From positions 1,542,634 through 1,606,633 of the forward strand of contig NC_061081.1 in the NCBI RefSeq assembly GCF_021917145.1: a stretch of 64,000 bases of DNA. The letters run 5' to 3'. Of this stretch, positions 26,085 to 39,805 are shown piece by piece. The notes beneath the pieces are model-generated. The model saw only the letters and a program-made list of their open reading frames with translations, searched no databases and was not told the DNA's origin. Positions within the stretch are counted from its first letter, which is position 1, and every line of letters starts with the position of its first letter. Both the position numbers and the translations under genes were made by a program. This DNA is from Hypomesus transpacificus (lineage: Eukaryota > Chordata > Actinopteri > Osmeriformes > Osmeridae).

Positions 26085-29000
26085 CTACAGGAAAGCCTGA
26101 GCCACACAGGGGGTGTGTGTTCCGGCCACAGCAGCTAGCAGAGCAACGTCCTCACACTCAATCCTGCCAAAACACACAAAATCAATCATTTATACATCTT
26201 CTCTATTGCCAAACACAGGTCTACAGCCAGATCTTCAGTACTGAATGTGTGTGTGTGCCTACCCCAGGTGTGTAGCCAGGTCTTTGGTACTGCAGCGGGT
26301 GTGATCTCTCAGGTAGACTGCCAGCAGTCTGCTTCTCAGGTACAGCTCCTGGAGACAGTCCTCCAGGTGTCTCACACACTGCAGAATACACACACACACA
26401 CACATGAAACACTGTGTGTGTGCCCAGCTTGTACCACTACACTAGCGTGTGCCTACATTGCCTTTGTGGCCCCAGTCCTAGCTGTTACAGATGTGTGTTC
26501 TTACATATTGTGGCCCCAGCCCCAGCTTGAACAGGTGTGTGGTGGAGAGCAGCAGGGTGGAGACCAGAGAGGAGGGGGCCACCTCGGGCCCCAGCCCCCT
26601 CCTCTGACTGCTGGCCACCTGGACACACACACGCTCCACATCCGCCAGCACACACACCGCCTCAGCCATGGGTTCGTCAAGCACGGGGTACTACACACAA
26701 AAACATACCTGTTATAAACCTGTTAAACACTGTTTATGTAGCTTGTATACATGTACACAAACCACACTATTCAAACACATACATTTGTATACCGGGGGAC
26801 ACTGACAGTCTACAGAGTGAGACGAGAAACAGAAGTTGGGAGGTGGGGCTGAGTGATGATGTCACTCACCAGAACTGCATGCTCCAAATCTCCCATGATG
26901 CTTTGCAGCAGGTGCTGGTGAGCCATGGTGCCATGGAGAGCAAAGTCTGCCAGGTAGTCGGGGCTGAACTCTCCCAGCAACGAACGACCCAGGTCACTCA
27001 CACACACCCCATGCACTGCCTCAAACCTAATACACACACACAGGTATGTAAGAAGGCAACACACACATTGTGTTTTCTTGAGTGAATGCAGCTGTTACTG
27101 TTACCTGGGCAAGGGCAGCTCCAGCTCTGGTGCTGTGTTCGGTTGTCTTGAGAACAAACAGCCGATGTTGTCATCGTCACTGGATTGACCCTCCCCCACC
27201 TCCTCTCCTTCCCCCTTTCTGACACCTTCTCCTCCCCCGCCCTCCTCTCTTACTTTGGCTCTTCCCTCTGCTCCTCCTCCCCCATCCTCTCCACCCCACA
27301 TTCTGTGTCCCTCCTCCTCTCCTCCGCCTACTCCTCCTCCTTCCAGACCCAGACCCTCCAGCTCCCATGTGGGCACATCCTCACTACCCCCGTCTACCCT
27401 CTCCTGTGTGTGTGATGGGTGTGTATGAGGAGAGTTTGTGTGTGAGGTGTGTGTTGGAGGAGTGTGTAAGGGGTGTGTGTGAGCGGCGTGTGGTTGTGTG
27501 TGAGGGATGTGTGAGGGGTGGGTTTGCGGGGTATCTGTGGGGTGTGTGTGAGGTGAAGGTTGTGCGTGAGGAGAGTCTGTGTGTGTGGGGGGGGTGTGAG
27601 GTGAGGGGTGGGGTTGAGGAGTGTGCGTAGGAATGTGTTCCTCCAGGGGAGAGCAACGGATGAAGTAGGAGAGGACGTAGAGGAGGCGCTGGACCTGATC
27701 CCTCCTCCTGCCCAACACCACCGTCCGACACACTCTCAGGGGACTGCCCAGAGCTCCATACAGGTCACCTGAATACACACACACACACACACACACACAC
27801 ACTGTTAGGACTGCCCTCTCTTCTGAATACGTCACCTCCGGTACACACACACATATACACACACAAAGTTTAGTTGTAGTTTGGGGGGGTGTCAGAGAGG
27901 ATGAAACTTCTCACCAAGCTGAGCCCACAGGGGGTTGTAGGGGTGGGACTTGCCCAGCATGTGCACTGATTGGCTGGTGTGTTTCTCACAAAGGCCTGTG
28001 ATTGGTGGCTGGTTGCTGGGGGTTACCGTTGGGACCCAAGCCAGGTGATGAGTCAGTACGGCCGTGAGGAGAGACGAGAGGAAACTGACAGACAAACACA
28101 TACATACACAATCACACACACACAAGTCGTGACATACCCCTAGGCTCATGCCTTTGCAACAGTGTATAATTAGAACATAACAGAACAAATGTATATATTG
28201 TTGTTATGGTGTGTTATTAGACAATGTGGTATTAAATAACTTGGTTATTATGTATTATAGTCCACAGTAATAATATGTTATTATACTTCAACAGTAATAC
28301 AGGCCATAGTAGTACTACAGTGATATGGTACATAGTTTAGGGCTAATCTTACCAGCCTTATATACAATAGTATAGCACAGCACAGCATAGCATAGCATAG
28401 CATAGCATAGCATGGCATGGCATAGCATAGCATAGCATAGCATAGCATAGCATAGCATTACATAGCATAGCATTGTCTCACTTGCTCCGGGTGTCCATCA
28501 GTGCACTCAGCTCCTGAAGGAAGCGCTGACACAGACGGTCTCGCTCAGCATTCTGGGATACCATAGTCAACCACACTGGCTCCAAGATTCTCGGGGCCAT
28601 GAAGAGGTTCCAGAGTGCTGTCCTACACATACTCACACAAACACACACATTAAATGCTCTGAATCTGTTGCTGTAACATCTGACCTTGCAGACTATCAGA
28701 ACCTGTGATTACCATGACGATGCCCTCTGACCTGAACTCTGCCAGCGCGTCCATGACCCTGCTGACGTACAGCTGCTGCCTCTGGGTCGACTCATTCACT
28801 TGGCGACACAGCAACATGGCCTGGACACACACACAAACAAACATACATATAAGCAGACTAGAAAAACAGAAGAAAGTACAAAACACACACCTAACATGCA
28901 TCTTATATATTTAACAGCAAATTTAAACACACACAACCACAGCGTTACACACCCTCTCAACTGCCATCTTGAGTTTGTTCAGGTGAGCCTCAATGAGGGG

Positions 29001-30486
29001 GAAGTGGGAGAAGAAGAAGTCAATGAAGGAGTGTGTGTCGTCCTGTGTTCCAGAAGGTGAGGACTGGGTGTCTTCTGGCAGAGTGATGATGATGCTCAGA
29101 GCAATCTTCCTCCTCCGTGCCATGACAGGACCAGAGCTGCAACTCTCGTCTGATTGGCTGAACCTTTCCTCACTGCTCCTGGTACACAGGGGATAGGTCA
29201 ACTAGTGCCCTTTATCCAGCTGCACGTAAAGTATTAACCACCCTGAGAACAACACCTCAAGAACACTGTAAACTACAATGCAACACACCACACTGTAAAC
29301 TACAGTGCAACAAACTACACAGTAAACTCCATGGCAACAAACTACACATTAAACAACACTGCAACATACTACATTGTGAACCTTAATGCCACAAAGTACG
29401 TTGTGAACTACACTACAACCAACTACATCGTACTACAGCCTGCACACTGCTGTGTGACCACAGAACTCATTCCGTTACCGAGGAGTGTGGTACTCCAGGC
29501 TGGTGTTGAAGCTGCGTTGAAGGCGTCTCTGATAGGATGAGCTGGAGGAAGGGATGGAGCCAGGCGAGGCGAAGGGTGTGGCCAGTGATGCTGAGAGTCA
29601 AGAAAGGTTTAACGTTAAGGGTCATTATGGGTGACTGTGACAAAGGTGCACTTCGCTGCAACTGTGGTGACAGTAACCTTGACTACTGTGTAGGAGGGGG
29701 TACCTGAGCGAGCTATGCCACTGTCTCCATCTTCACAGAACACTCGTCCAGGCATGTCCATTGGAGTGCTGTGGGCTGGCACACACACAGACACACACTC
29801 ACATTTTATACCTTATACCATACCCTCTATTTTACTACATGCAGTATCACAAGCAAAAATCCTATGTGTGGCCAAATCTGTTATTGCACTGCCATTGTGT
29901 GTGTGTCTGTGTGTGTCTGTGGTCCATACAGTACCTACACTACCACTGCTCCCGATGCTGTGGCCAGGACAGTCTTGGGAGGCAAATTCAAAACTATCAT
30001 GTAACCTAGACACACACACACACACACTGTTAAAAGAGACTCACACACACCTGGACACTCACACTGTTGGAAGACACACAAATACCCGGACACACTCACA
30101 CAATTTGAGGACGTACACTTTTAGAAGATATGCGCTCCCACCCCTCCCCCCCCCCCCCCCCCCCACCTCCACACACACACACACTGTCAGAAGAGATACA
30201 TTTATATTAGTAACTGATTGAGAGATATATTTTTCTTACGTGTTTGTGCTTCCCATGGAGCTGCCAACTCGAGCAGAGAAAACTTTACTGACCATCAGCT
30301 GAGGAGGAGATCTGTTGGGACAGACAGTGATGTCACCACACACTGGAACTCACCATGGTAACAGGAGCAACTGTTTCTCACCTTATGTGATGGATCTTGA
30401 GGGTAGAGCCCTTGTAACTCATGGCAACTGATCCGAACATCATCTCCCCAAACATGTTGACATCTGACGATGGTCGGGTGTACTAG

Positions 30487-30538
<52 letters not shown>

Positions 30539-31722
30539 TATCACCGTTTCTCAAAGCTGTGTGGATCTTTTAAAATGTGTGTGTTTGTGTGTGTTTGTGT
30601 GTGTGTGTGTACCTGGTAGCTGGGTGAGGGCTCTCTTTGTTTGTGACTCTGGGTGCTGATTCCAGGACTCTTCTGGCAACGTGTGGGAGACACTGCTTCC
30701 TCTCCACCAGCCTCCACACACACACACACACGCAGTTTTAAACTCTGACCTGCTTTGGCCTCTTTATGCTGCAGCATCATGAGACCACGGGATTACAACA
30801 TGTGACAAAAGCTTTCGTAACGCACACACACACATGCACAGACGCACAAACACACACCCACCTGTTTCTTGATGGTGGAGGAGTCGAACAGGACCTGTCT
30901 GCCTCGACGCTCACAGTCCTGAAACAGCAGCAGCCTAATCTGACTCAGATCCAAATCCCCCGACACCCAGCTGGGGGAGAGAAGAAGACAGCAGGAGAGG
31001 AGGACAGGAGAGGACAGGAGGACAGGAGAGGAGGACAGGAGATGAGAGGAGAGGAGGACCGGGGGACAGGAGAGGACAGGAGGACAGGAGAGGAGGACAG
31101 GAGATGAGAGGAGAGGAGGACCGGGGGACAGGAGAGGACAGGAGGACAGGAGAGGAGGACAGGAGACGAGAGGAGAGGAGGACCGGGGGACAGGAGAGGA
31201 CAGGAGGAGAGGAGGAGAGGACAGGAGGACAGGAGAGGACAGGAGACGAGAGGAGAGGAGGAGAGGATAGGAAGACAGGAGAGGACAGGACAGAAGGAGA
31301 GGACAGGACAGAAGGAGAGGACAGGAGGAGAGGACAGGAAGAGAGGACAGGAGAGGAGAGGAGGACAGGAGAAGAGCAAGAGGAGGAGAGGACAGGAGGA
31401 GAGGAGGACAGGAGAGGACAGGGGGAGAGGAGAGCAAGAGGACAGGAGGAGGAGAGAGAGGAGGAGAGAACACAGGTGAGGAAAGACAAGAGGAGAGAGG
31501 AGGAGATGGGAGGGGAGAGGGGAGGATAGACAGAGAGGAAAAGGAGACAAGAAGCGGTGAGGGGGGGAAAGGAGGAGAGGAAGCGAGGTTAGGAAAAGAG
31601 AACAAGAAGAGAGGTTAGGAAAATAGAAGGGAGGATGGTTGAAAGCAGGAATGTTCCATTAAACATGGCTGAGAGTCAGCAGACAGAAATACAGCCTACC
31701 TGCTCTCCATGCTGGTCTCCAT
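26085..31722 (-). CDS. fnip2: folliculin-interacting protein 2 (N-terminus uncertain)
   Basis: Seventeen exons were joined in consistent phase: 31700-31722, 30862-30970, 30613-30768, 30382-30482, 30240-30311, 29935-30005, 29704-29775, 29479-29590, 28953-29178, 28732-28820, 28482-28622, 27915-28084, 27105-27768, 26870-27026, 26505-26690, 26263-26378 and 26085-26163 (2544 nt, 847 aa; human FNIP2 about 1114). FNIP proteins partner folliculin and AMPK and act at the lysosome in Rag GTPase/mTORC1 control. Diagnostic stretches are [101 protein letters not shown] and [11 protein letters not shown], with ending VAQAFL. The long exon 27105-27768 is variable and carries a His/Thr/Pro-rich repeat. The usual MAPTLLQKLFNKR-type first exon was not found, so the first small exon is tentative. 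FNIP2 rather than FNIP1 rests mainly on synteny. Confidence 0.88.
26214..26303 (-). repeat. duplicated 3' edge of an fnip2 exon
   Basis: The end of exon 26263-26378 with its donor (26261-26303) recurs at 26214-26252 in the downstream intron. CAGGT, AGCCAG, TCTT and GTACTG are kept in order. Confidence 0.7.
26451..26540 (-). repeat. duplicated 3' edge of an fnip2 exon
   Basis: The donor end of exon 26505-26690 (26501-26540) recurs at 26451-26495. TGTGGCCCCAG, the following CAGCTTG/TAGCTGT and the TTACAT/CTACAT donor complement are shared. Confidence 0.7.
27405..27645 (-). repeat. coding minisatellite inside fnip2
   Basis: On the plus strand it is a GTGTGTGAGG-type repeat. Read in the fnip2 frame it encodes a His/Thr/Pro/Ser-rich stretch of about 75 residues ([10 protein letters not shown] and similar) with no stop codon. 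It lies within the long exon 27105-27768. Confidence 0.8.
27740..27850 (-). repeat. duplicated 5' edge of an fnip2 exon
   Basis: The start of exon 27105-27768 with its acceptor (27740-27785) recurs at 27807-27850 in the upstream intron. GGACTGCCC, TCACCT and TACACACAC are kept at matching spacing. Confidence 0.6.
28377..28475. repeat. (CATAG)n pentanucleotide microsatellite
   Basis: About 19 units of CATAG with CATGG and CATTA variants, ending about 7 bp from the donor of fnip2 exon 28482-28622. Confidence 0.95.
30129..30182. repeat. poly-C tract plus (CA)n
   Basis: A run of about 20 C followed by CA repeats in the fnip2 intron between exons 29935-30005 and 30240-30311. Confidence 0.85.
30488..30534. 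repeat. (CA)n microsatellite
   Basis: More than 20 uninterrupted CA units, ending only a few bases upstream (in gene sense) of the fnip2 exon at 30382-30482. Confidence 0.95.
30980..31480. repeat. GAGGACAGGAGAGGA-type minisatellite
   Basis: About 500 bp of purine-rich tandem units, including a 65-bp higher-order unit (GGACCGGGGGACAGG with GATGAGAGG) repeated three times. It is in the first fnip2 intron. Long Ser/Leu/Pro-rich open frames on the minus strand are artefacts. Confidence 0.95.
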
Positions 31723-32226
31723 GATGGTCCAGGCCAGGGGCTGCTGCCAGGGTTTGTGTCCCAGTCTCAGGGGCCCTCAGCGGGCTACTGCCCCAGCCTG
31801 CCCCCCCTCTCTACACACATCCTGGAGCACAAGACTGTCAGATGACCGACTGAGACTGGCTGCGGCTGCACACTGCCGTTGCGTGTGTGTATGTGTGTGT
31901 GAGAGAGATCAGGGGGAGGGCAAGGGAAATACACCGCGTGGTCTGTTTCCCATACTGTAAACAAACACACACTTTCAGTGAAGCACCCCTCTAACACACA
32001 CACACTCACCGCTGCATTTCCATCTTCAGGGGTGTGTCTGATTATAGGTATCTGTGTCCCCCCCCCCCAAATTGTTTCTAGGATTGCCAGGTGTCTAGCA
32101 AGGTCTTGCCATTTCTCTCAGGGCAGGGCAGGGTTCCATTGGTAAAAACACAGACACACACAGTCGCCATGCCCCCACCCTTGACCCGGCCTGGACAACC
32201 CTCTCTTTATCCTCTCACAGGCACTG

Positions 32227-32229
<3 letters not shown>

Positions 32230-32307
<78 letters not shown>
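32230..32307. repeat. (GT)n microsatellite
   Basis: About 38 uninterrupted GT units, the longest pure dinucleotide run in the window. Confidence 0.97.
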
Positions 32308-32309
<2 letters not shown>

Positions 32310-32619
32310 TTCTGGGGATGCTGGTGCGTGCCACCACAGAATCAAAGAGCCTGGTCATACTGCTGGGTATCAACACTGCCTAAGGATCTGTGTCAACACA
32401 CACACACACACACACACACAGGAAGAAAGGCAGCATTAGAGTATTTGAACAAGGTCTTGGTGGGAGACTGATGGACTACTGTCTTTGTCCAGAGAAAAGG
32501 CAACCATAGCAACTGCCCCAGAATGCAACACTGTGTGACCAGCTGTGATAGCTAGGTCAGAGTTCATCTGCCCCCACACCACTCAGACACAGCAGAACAG
32601 GTAGTAATAAACAGGTTGA

Positions 32620-32625
32620 TTTATT
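32620..32625 (-). terminator. tmem144 polyadenylation signal
   Basis: TTTATT on the plus strand is AATAAA on the minus strand, 400 bp beyond the tmem144 stop codon. Confidence 0.5.
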
Positions 32626-33000
32626 TTCACACTCAAAACCGCTGCAGGACTCCTGTGTCTCACATTCACGACACAAACACACACACAGCGTGACATGCAC
32701 ACATTCTCAAACGTACTCTCTAAGAACATAAACACGTACTCTCTCACAACTCTAGACACACACACACAGAGACTGCCTCTTAAACACAAAGATCCACAGT
32801 TTAACACATTCTCTCTTAAGAACCCCCCAGATAAACAGGCCCTCAGTGATCCATTATAGTCCCTCTGTGATTCATTATGGTCCCTCATAGTCATTCAGTA
32901 TCAAATGCCCCCTGTGTCCCACATCCCTGCAGAGGAGCTGCTACAGTGAGATAAACATTAGGAGTGATTCGGATAAAGCAAGGATTCCCGGGCCGTCTGC

Positions 33001-33012
33001 ACCCCCTAGTGG
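33001..33012 (-). promoter_or_regulatory. CTCF-like core after tmem144
   Basis: On the minus strand it reads CCACTAGGGGGT, close to the CTCF core CCACNAGRGGGC. It starts 13 bp beyond the tmem144 stop codon. Binding is not shown. Confidence 0.3.
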
Positions 33013-33024
33013 TCGGACATGGCG

Positions 33025-35594
<2,570 letters not shown>

Positions 35595-36315
35595 GTCGGA
35601 AAATCTGTGAGAACCGGTATATTAGCAAGCACGCAAGACAAGAATATGTTCCAGATTTATATCAGGCCAATTGTTTTGTTTGGCGGGGGTTAACTTGCAA
35701 AATTACAAAAAGCAGCCACAAAAGAACATCTTCAGTAGCCGGCAGAACCAGCAGTAGGCGTGAGCTTCCGTAAACATCAGCTGACAGCTTCACAGTGTAC
35801 ACGTGATCAATATAGTCGGTTCTTTCAAAACCACACATTTGATGTCAGCAGTACTTGACTAGCACAAAATTACCACGTTTCTATTCGTCGTGGAACAGAT
35901 ATACCATTAAAGAAAAACAGGCCAGTACACTTCATGCAACACAGTAGTGTTTGACAACATTATTAATATGATCATGAAGTTAACTTCTCATACCCACACT
36001 GCAAGACTAAGGAAGTTACTGCACTACACCAAGTTTCAACATGAACACAAACACACTCTGAGCCAGCACGTCCCAAACCTGTGTTTTATTACAAATCATA
36101 CCAGAAGAGTTAACAACATTTACAGACAAGGTAATGAGGATCGGTACAGGTAGGATGGTGGTTGGAGGACATGGAGGAGACTTGTAGAGGGCAATAGGGT
36201 GGTAGGCAAGGGTTGGGAGGTCAGGTTGTGACAGATATGGGGAGGGGTAGGTAATGGGCAGATGGAGGCAAAGGTAGGACGTAGGTTGGGGCATTCAGAG
36301 GGTGGGTAGGTGTTG
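35595..36315. other. tmem144-spcs3 intergenic region
   Basis: It contains the tmem144 5' flank and the spcs3 3' UTR. A G-rich low-complexity stretch of diverged GTAGG units lies at 36120-36330. No additional gene was recognised. Confidence 0.5.
36085..36090 (-). terminator. spcs3 polyadenylation signal
   Basis: TTTATT on the plus strand is AATAAA on the minus strand, about 226 bp beyond the spcs3 stop codon. Confidence 0.6.
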
Positions 36316-36971
36316 TTAGTAGCTCTTGGTGGTCTCGTATGTGTCAGGGAAGGGCAGAGAGATGTGTCCTGATCCCTCCACAAGGGGCAGCATCCCAGCG
36401 TTGGGGACAACGTTCCATGACAGGGTCAGCGTGATGTTCTTATTGGCTCTGCACAGAGAACAAACAGACAAGACACAGTTACCATGGAGACATAAAAGCT
36501 ATGGTACCATGACGCCATTACCACGGAGACATGACGGCTAGTGTACCTGAGACGGTTACCGTAAAGAAATGAAAGACGGCTCACCTGAGGCCGTTTCCAT
36601 CGTCAAAGAAGAAGTATTTAGACTTGGTTTCTCTGAGGTTGAGCCTGGTGCTTTCTCCTCTTAGGACGATCTTATCCCACAGAACCACCTGGTTGAGAGC
36701 CTGGGGAGGAGGGGTGGTAGGGATGAATGTACAGGACTTAGGTGTGGGCAGGAGGCCTAAGAAGTAGTAGGTATGTGTGTATACATCATGTTATCAAGGT
36801 GGGTGAGTGAGTGAGTGAGTGAGTGTGACTGCATGCGTGCGTGTGTTTACATTGGTCCTGGTGGCATACTCTGCAGACAGATAGAGGAAGAGTTGCTTCA
36901 CGTTCCAGTCGAATATGGGCCTCAGATGTACTGGAAGTTAAGGTACACATACACATTGGGGGGTCTGGTTT

Positions 36972-37032
<61 letters not shown>

Positions 37033-37942
37033 CACATACACACCAGGCATGCATTCCTCCCCCCCCACACACAAACACAGATATGTTCCATGATGTGACT
37101 AATAGTGGGTAAGGATATCAGCTGAGAGATCAAACGTGATGAAGCCTAGGTCACTCCTCTCTCTCGGCCCTGTAAAGTCGTCCACACTTTTACTGGAGGG
37201 GGGAAGAGGGGAGAGATGGAGATTAAGGTTAATGAAAGAGGTCCTAAGGACTAAACAGTACTCAAATAGTTTTAAACAGAACCTGCATACGAAATGGACG
37301 TTCTCCATGGTTCTGTATTAAATGTTATGTTCCACGTTTCTATGCTACGGATGTTCTGCTCTGTGGTTTTGTATAAACGTTCCATATGGCAGCTCAAAGC
37401 AACGTCAAAACAAAGCACCCTTGCTGACGTGCTTCTCAGCCATTGGTTAATACAGCTTAGAGAGAGAACCGCTGAGTTACACTGTGCTAGCTCGCTGTTT
37501 AGCGGCGGTTAAACGTATATTTTTCAATGTATTAAATTCCATTCTGTTATTTCCGCTGTGTGGCAATGTGGCGTGCGTGTTATGTGCAAATCTGTTGATT
37601 CCTGCTTTCAAGCCATTGATGCTGCTCAACATTAGCATAATTGCTAGCTAGCGCAAGCAAAGTTGTGGCTGAAGCATCTTTCACACAGTGTTAACAAGTT
37701 CCTGGGTTCAAATTCCTTCTTTGCTAAAAATGCAACGTTCTTTGACAGCGTTAGCTGTACAGTCGGGTCAGGCACATTCATCGCAATAATAACACTCACA
37801 GCATAACTCTGGATACATGGATGTCCACTGGCACGCTACGGTCTTTAAACGCAGTTGTGACGAAACAGCCGAACGTGAGCGCAGCCATTACGCTTAGGGA
37901 AAAGGCAAAGAGGGAATTCGCCCTCGACAGTACAGTATTCAT
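36316..37942 (-). CDS. spcs3: signal peptidase complex subunit 3
   Basis: Five exons: 37800-37942, 37119-37192, 36851-36927, 36585-36700 and 36316-36448. They total 543 nt and give 180 aa, the same as human SPCS3. It is a small ER membrane protein required by the signal peptidase complex that cleaves signal peptides from nascent secretory proteins. The N-terminus [20 protein letters not shown] opens the single membrane segment. The lumenal part carries [61 protein letters not shown] and SWNVVPNAG, and the protein ends TKSY. The second intron has AT-AC ends of the minor spliceosome type. The donor end of exon 4 is duplicated in the intron. It is transcribed divergently from asb5, 1.34 kb away. 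Confidence 0.97.
36533..36603 (-). repeat. duplicated 3' edge of spcs3 exon 4
   Basis: The exon end and donor at 36575-36603 recur at 36533-36562. GACGGCT, ACCTGAG and CCGT/CGGTTACC are kept. The copy has its own CAG|GTACAC donor about 39 nt downstream of the real one. Confidence 0.75.
36928..37118 (-). other. U12-type AT-AC intron of spcs3
   Basis: On the minus strand the intron begins ATATCCTTA and ends in AC. The branch site CCTTAAC has its adenosine 10 nt before the 3' end. Only this boundary pair restores the conserved reading [11 protein letters not shown] and the correct phase. No GT donor is available at the required position. Confidence 0.85.
36976..37030. repeat. (CA)n microsatellite
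   Basis: About 27 CA units inside the U12-type intron of spcs3. Confidence 0.95.
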
Positions 37943-38472
37943 ATTACTACACTCCACTGAGAGTTCACATACATATATTAAGGGAAAAGTATAACGGTAT
38001 GCTCATCTGTATCAAAGCAGGAAGTGTTGAACACAAGGAAGCTGTATTCTTCGCTGCATACAGCGGCAACACAATGCGACGAAGAGCACTCCGCTGCCCT
38101 CGTGTGTTATAATCTCAGCGTTGCATTGTGTTCAAGTAGTGTAGGAATCGAAACCCAAAACCTAAACTCATCGTCAGGACTGACCTCTACCTATTAACCT
38201 TTGTCATCCATTGATTTATATGGTTGTATTTATATCACGGTTTAAGGTAGTACTTGAGTGTATTCTATTGTGAAATGAATCCCACCCACACACACTATAT
38301 ACTATACACTATACACACATATTGAGCAGCGTGCGTCTGTGGTGAATTATGTTTTGTTGACACCGTAGTAACTTCTGATATCCCTTAAGACCCGGATATC
38401 CTATAAGAAGACCTCGGGTCTAACATAATACGCACCTGAGGTATCCCATAATAAGACCTGGATATCCCATAG

Positions 38473-38801
38473 CAGGGGCGATTCTAGGATCAGACCTTCA
38501 TGGGTGCTCAGCCCCCAATGAGAATGTGACATTATACAATGTCTTGCAAAAGAGCTAAACCCTTCCTAATATTAATCCCTTATTTCACTGGATAACAATG
38601 AATACATGTACTATTTTGCAAAATATTGTATGAATGAAAAAACTAAGGATGTCCCTTTCTTCATGAACTACCAGGATCAAATGATAATAAACAATATATA
38701 TTTGTATTATTATAATTTTTAGGGGTGCTGAAATAAAATTTAGGGGTACTTGAGCACCCCTAAAAATTGTCAAAATGTTTGTATTCCTATGGTCGCCAGT
38801 G
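38473..38801. mobile_element. hAT-type MITE, 329 bp
   Basis: The ends are CAGGGGCGATTCTAGGA and, reversed, CACTGGCGACCATAGGA. The 8-bp TCCCATAG flanks both sides (38465-38472 and 38802-38809). The insertion is within an array whose units contain CCCATAG, so the duplication could in part reflect the array. The terminal repeats are independent support. No coding capacity. Confidence 0.7.
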
Positions 38802-38809
38802 TCCCATAG

Positions 38810-39005
38810 TAATACATTTATATCCCATAGTAAGACCTGGCTATGCCATAATAAGACCTGAATATCCTATAATAAGACCTGGATAACCCATAATAATACC
38901 TGGATACCCCATTAGACCTATATATCCCATAATAAGACCTGAATATCCCATAATAAGATCTGGATATCCCATAATAGGACCTGTACGTCTCATAATAAGA
39001 TCCAA
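38810..39005. repeat. CCCATAATAAGACCTGGATAT minisatellite
   Basis: About nine diverged ~21-bp units. Related units lie on the other side of the MITE at 38380-38472, so the element split a pre-existing array. Confidence 0.85.
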
Positions 39006-39281
39006 GATTTGATGCCTGCTCCTCAAAGATCACATAACACCGAGACAGAGCACGGAAGTGACTCCGCTAACCGTTATCCCCTGTGCTGAGCCGCGCCCAG
39101 CAATAAAACCCTGCATATAAATAACTCAATGCCGTGTTACCCGCGAGTTCCAACCCCCCACGAACTCGCATGTGATCGTGTGAACGGGTGAAGAACAACA
39201 ACAAACCTACGGCCAATCAGAGAGCAGAATTGTCCAGTCTCGTGCTCCCTACTGCAGCAAGAACGGATAACGGAAACAAAC

Positions 39282-39732
39282 ATGCCCGAAGTTCCAGCAG
39301 CGGAGACCGGACCGTCCGTCAAGGCGCCGAGGAAGCGGCCTCTACAGATCGGAGAAGATTTCACCGTAAAAAAAAAGTCTCGATGGGGCATTCTCACGAG
39401 CCAAGGTCAGTAACGCAGTTAGGTTAGTTCTTCTGGCTTGTGCAGGTCCAACTGACTACAGAGTATTAAGGATGGTGTTCAGTACAGAGTAGGATGGTGT
39501 TCAGTACAGAGTAGGATGGTGTTCAGTACTGAGCAGGTTAGTGTGTTTAGTCTGTAACAGGTTATTCCTATCATGTGTTCAGAATTATAAAGATCAGTTT
39601 GGTGTTTGAACCAGAGGAGTGGCTGGATGTTGAAACAGCTGAGCAGGAACATCATGGTACTGTTTCACATAACTTTATCTACAAGAAGGATAAGGTGTCA
39701 CATGGGCTTATTTATGTTATGCTAGATAAGCT

Positions 39733-39805
<73 letters not shown>

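Larger units (their letters stand above)
31723..33024. other. fnip2-tmem144 intergenic region
   Basis: It holds the likely fnip2 5' flank, a long (GT)n array at 32230-32307 and CA repeats. The tmem144 3' UTR follows, with an AATAAA on the minus strand at 32620-32625. No fnip-type first coding exon was recognised here. Confidence 0.5.
37943..39281. promoter_or_regulatory. divergent 5' region of spcs3 and asb5
   Basis: The region separates two genes transcribed away from each other. Its middle is occupied by a hAT-type MITE (38473-38801) and an array of CCCATAATAAGACCTGGATAT units on both sides of it. Only the outer 500 bp and the last 250 bp look unique. Confidence 0.45.

Noticed and set aside
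30793-31605. 270-codon Ser/Leu/Pro-rich frame on the minus strand
   Set aside because: Readthrough of the fnip2 exon at 30862-30970 into the adjoining minisatellite; only the exon part is conserved.
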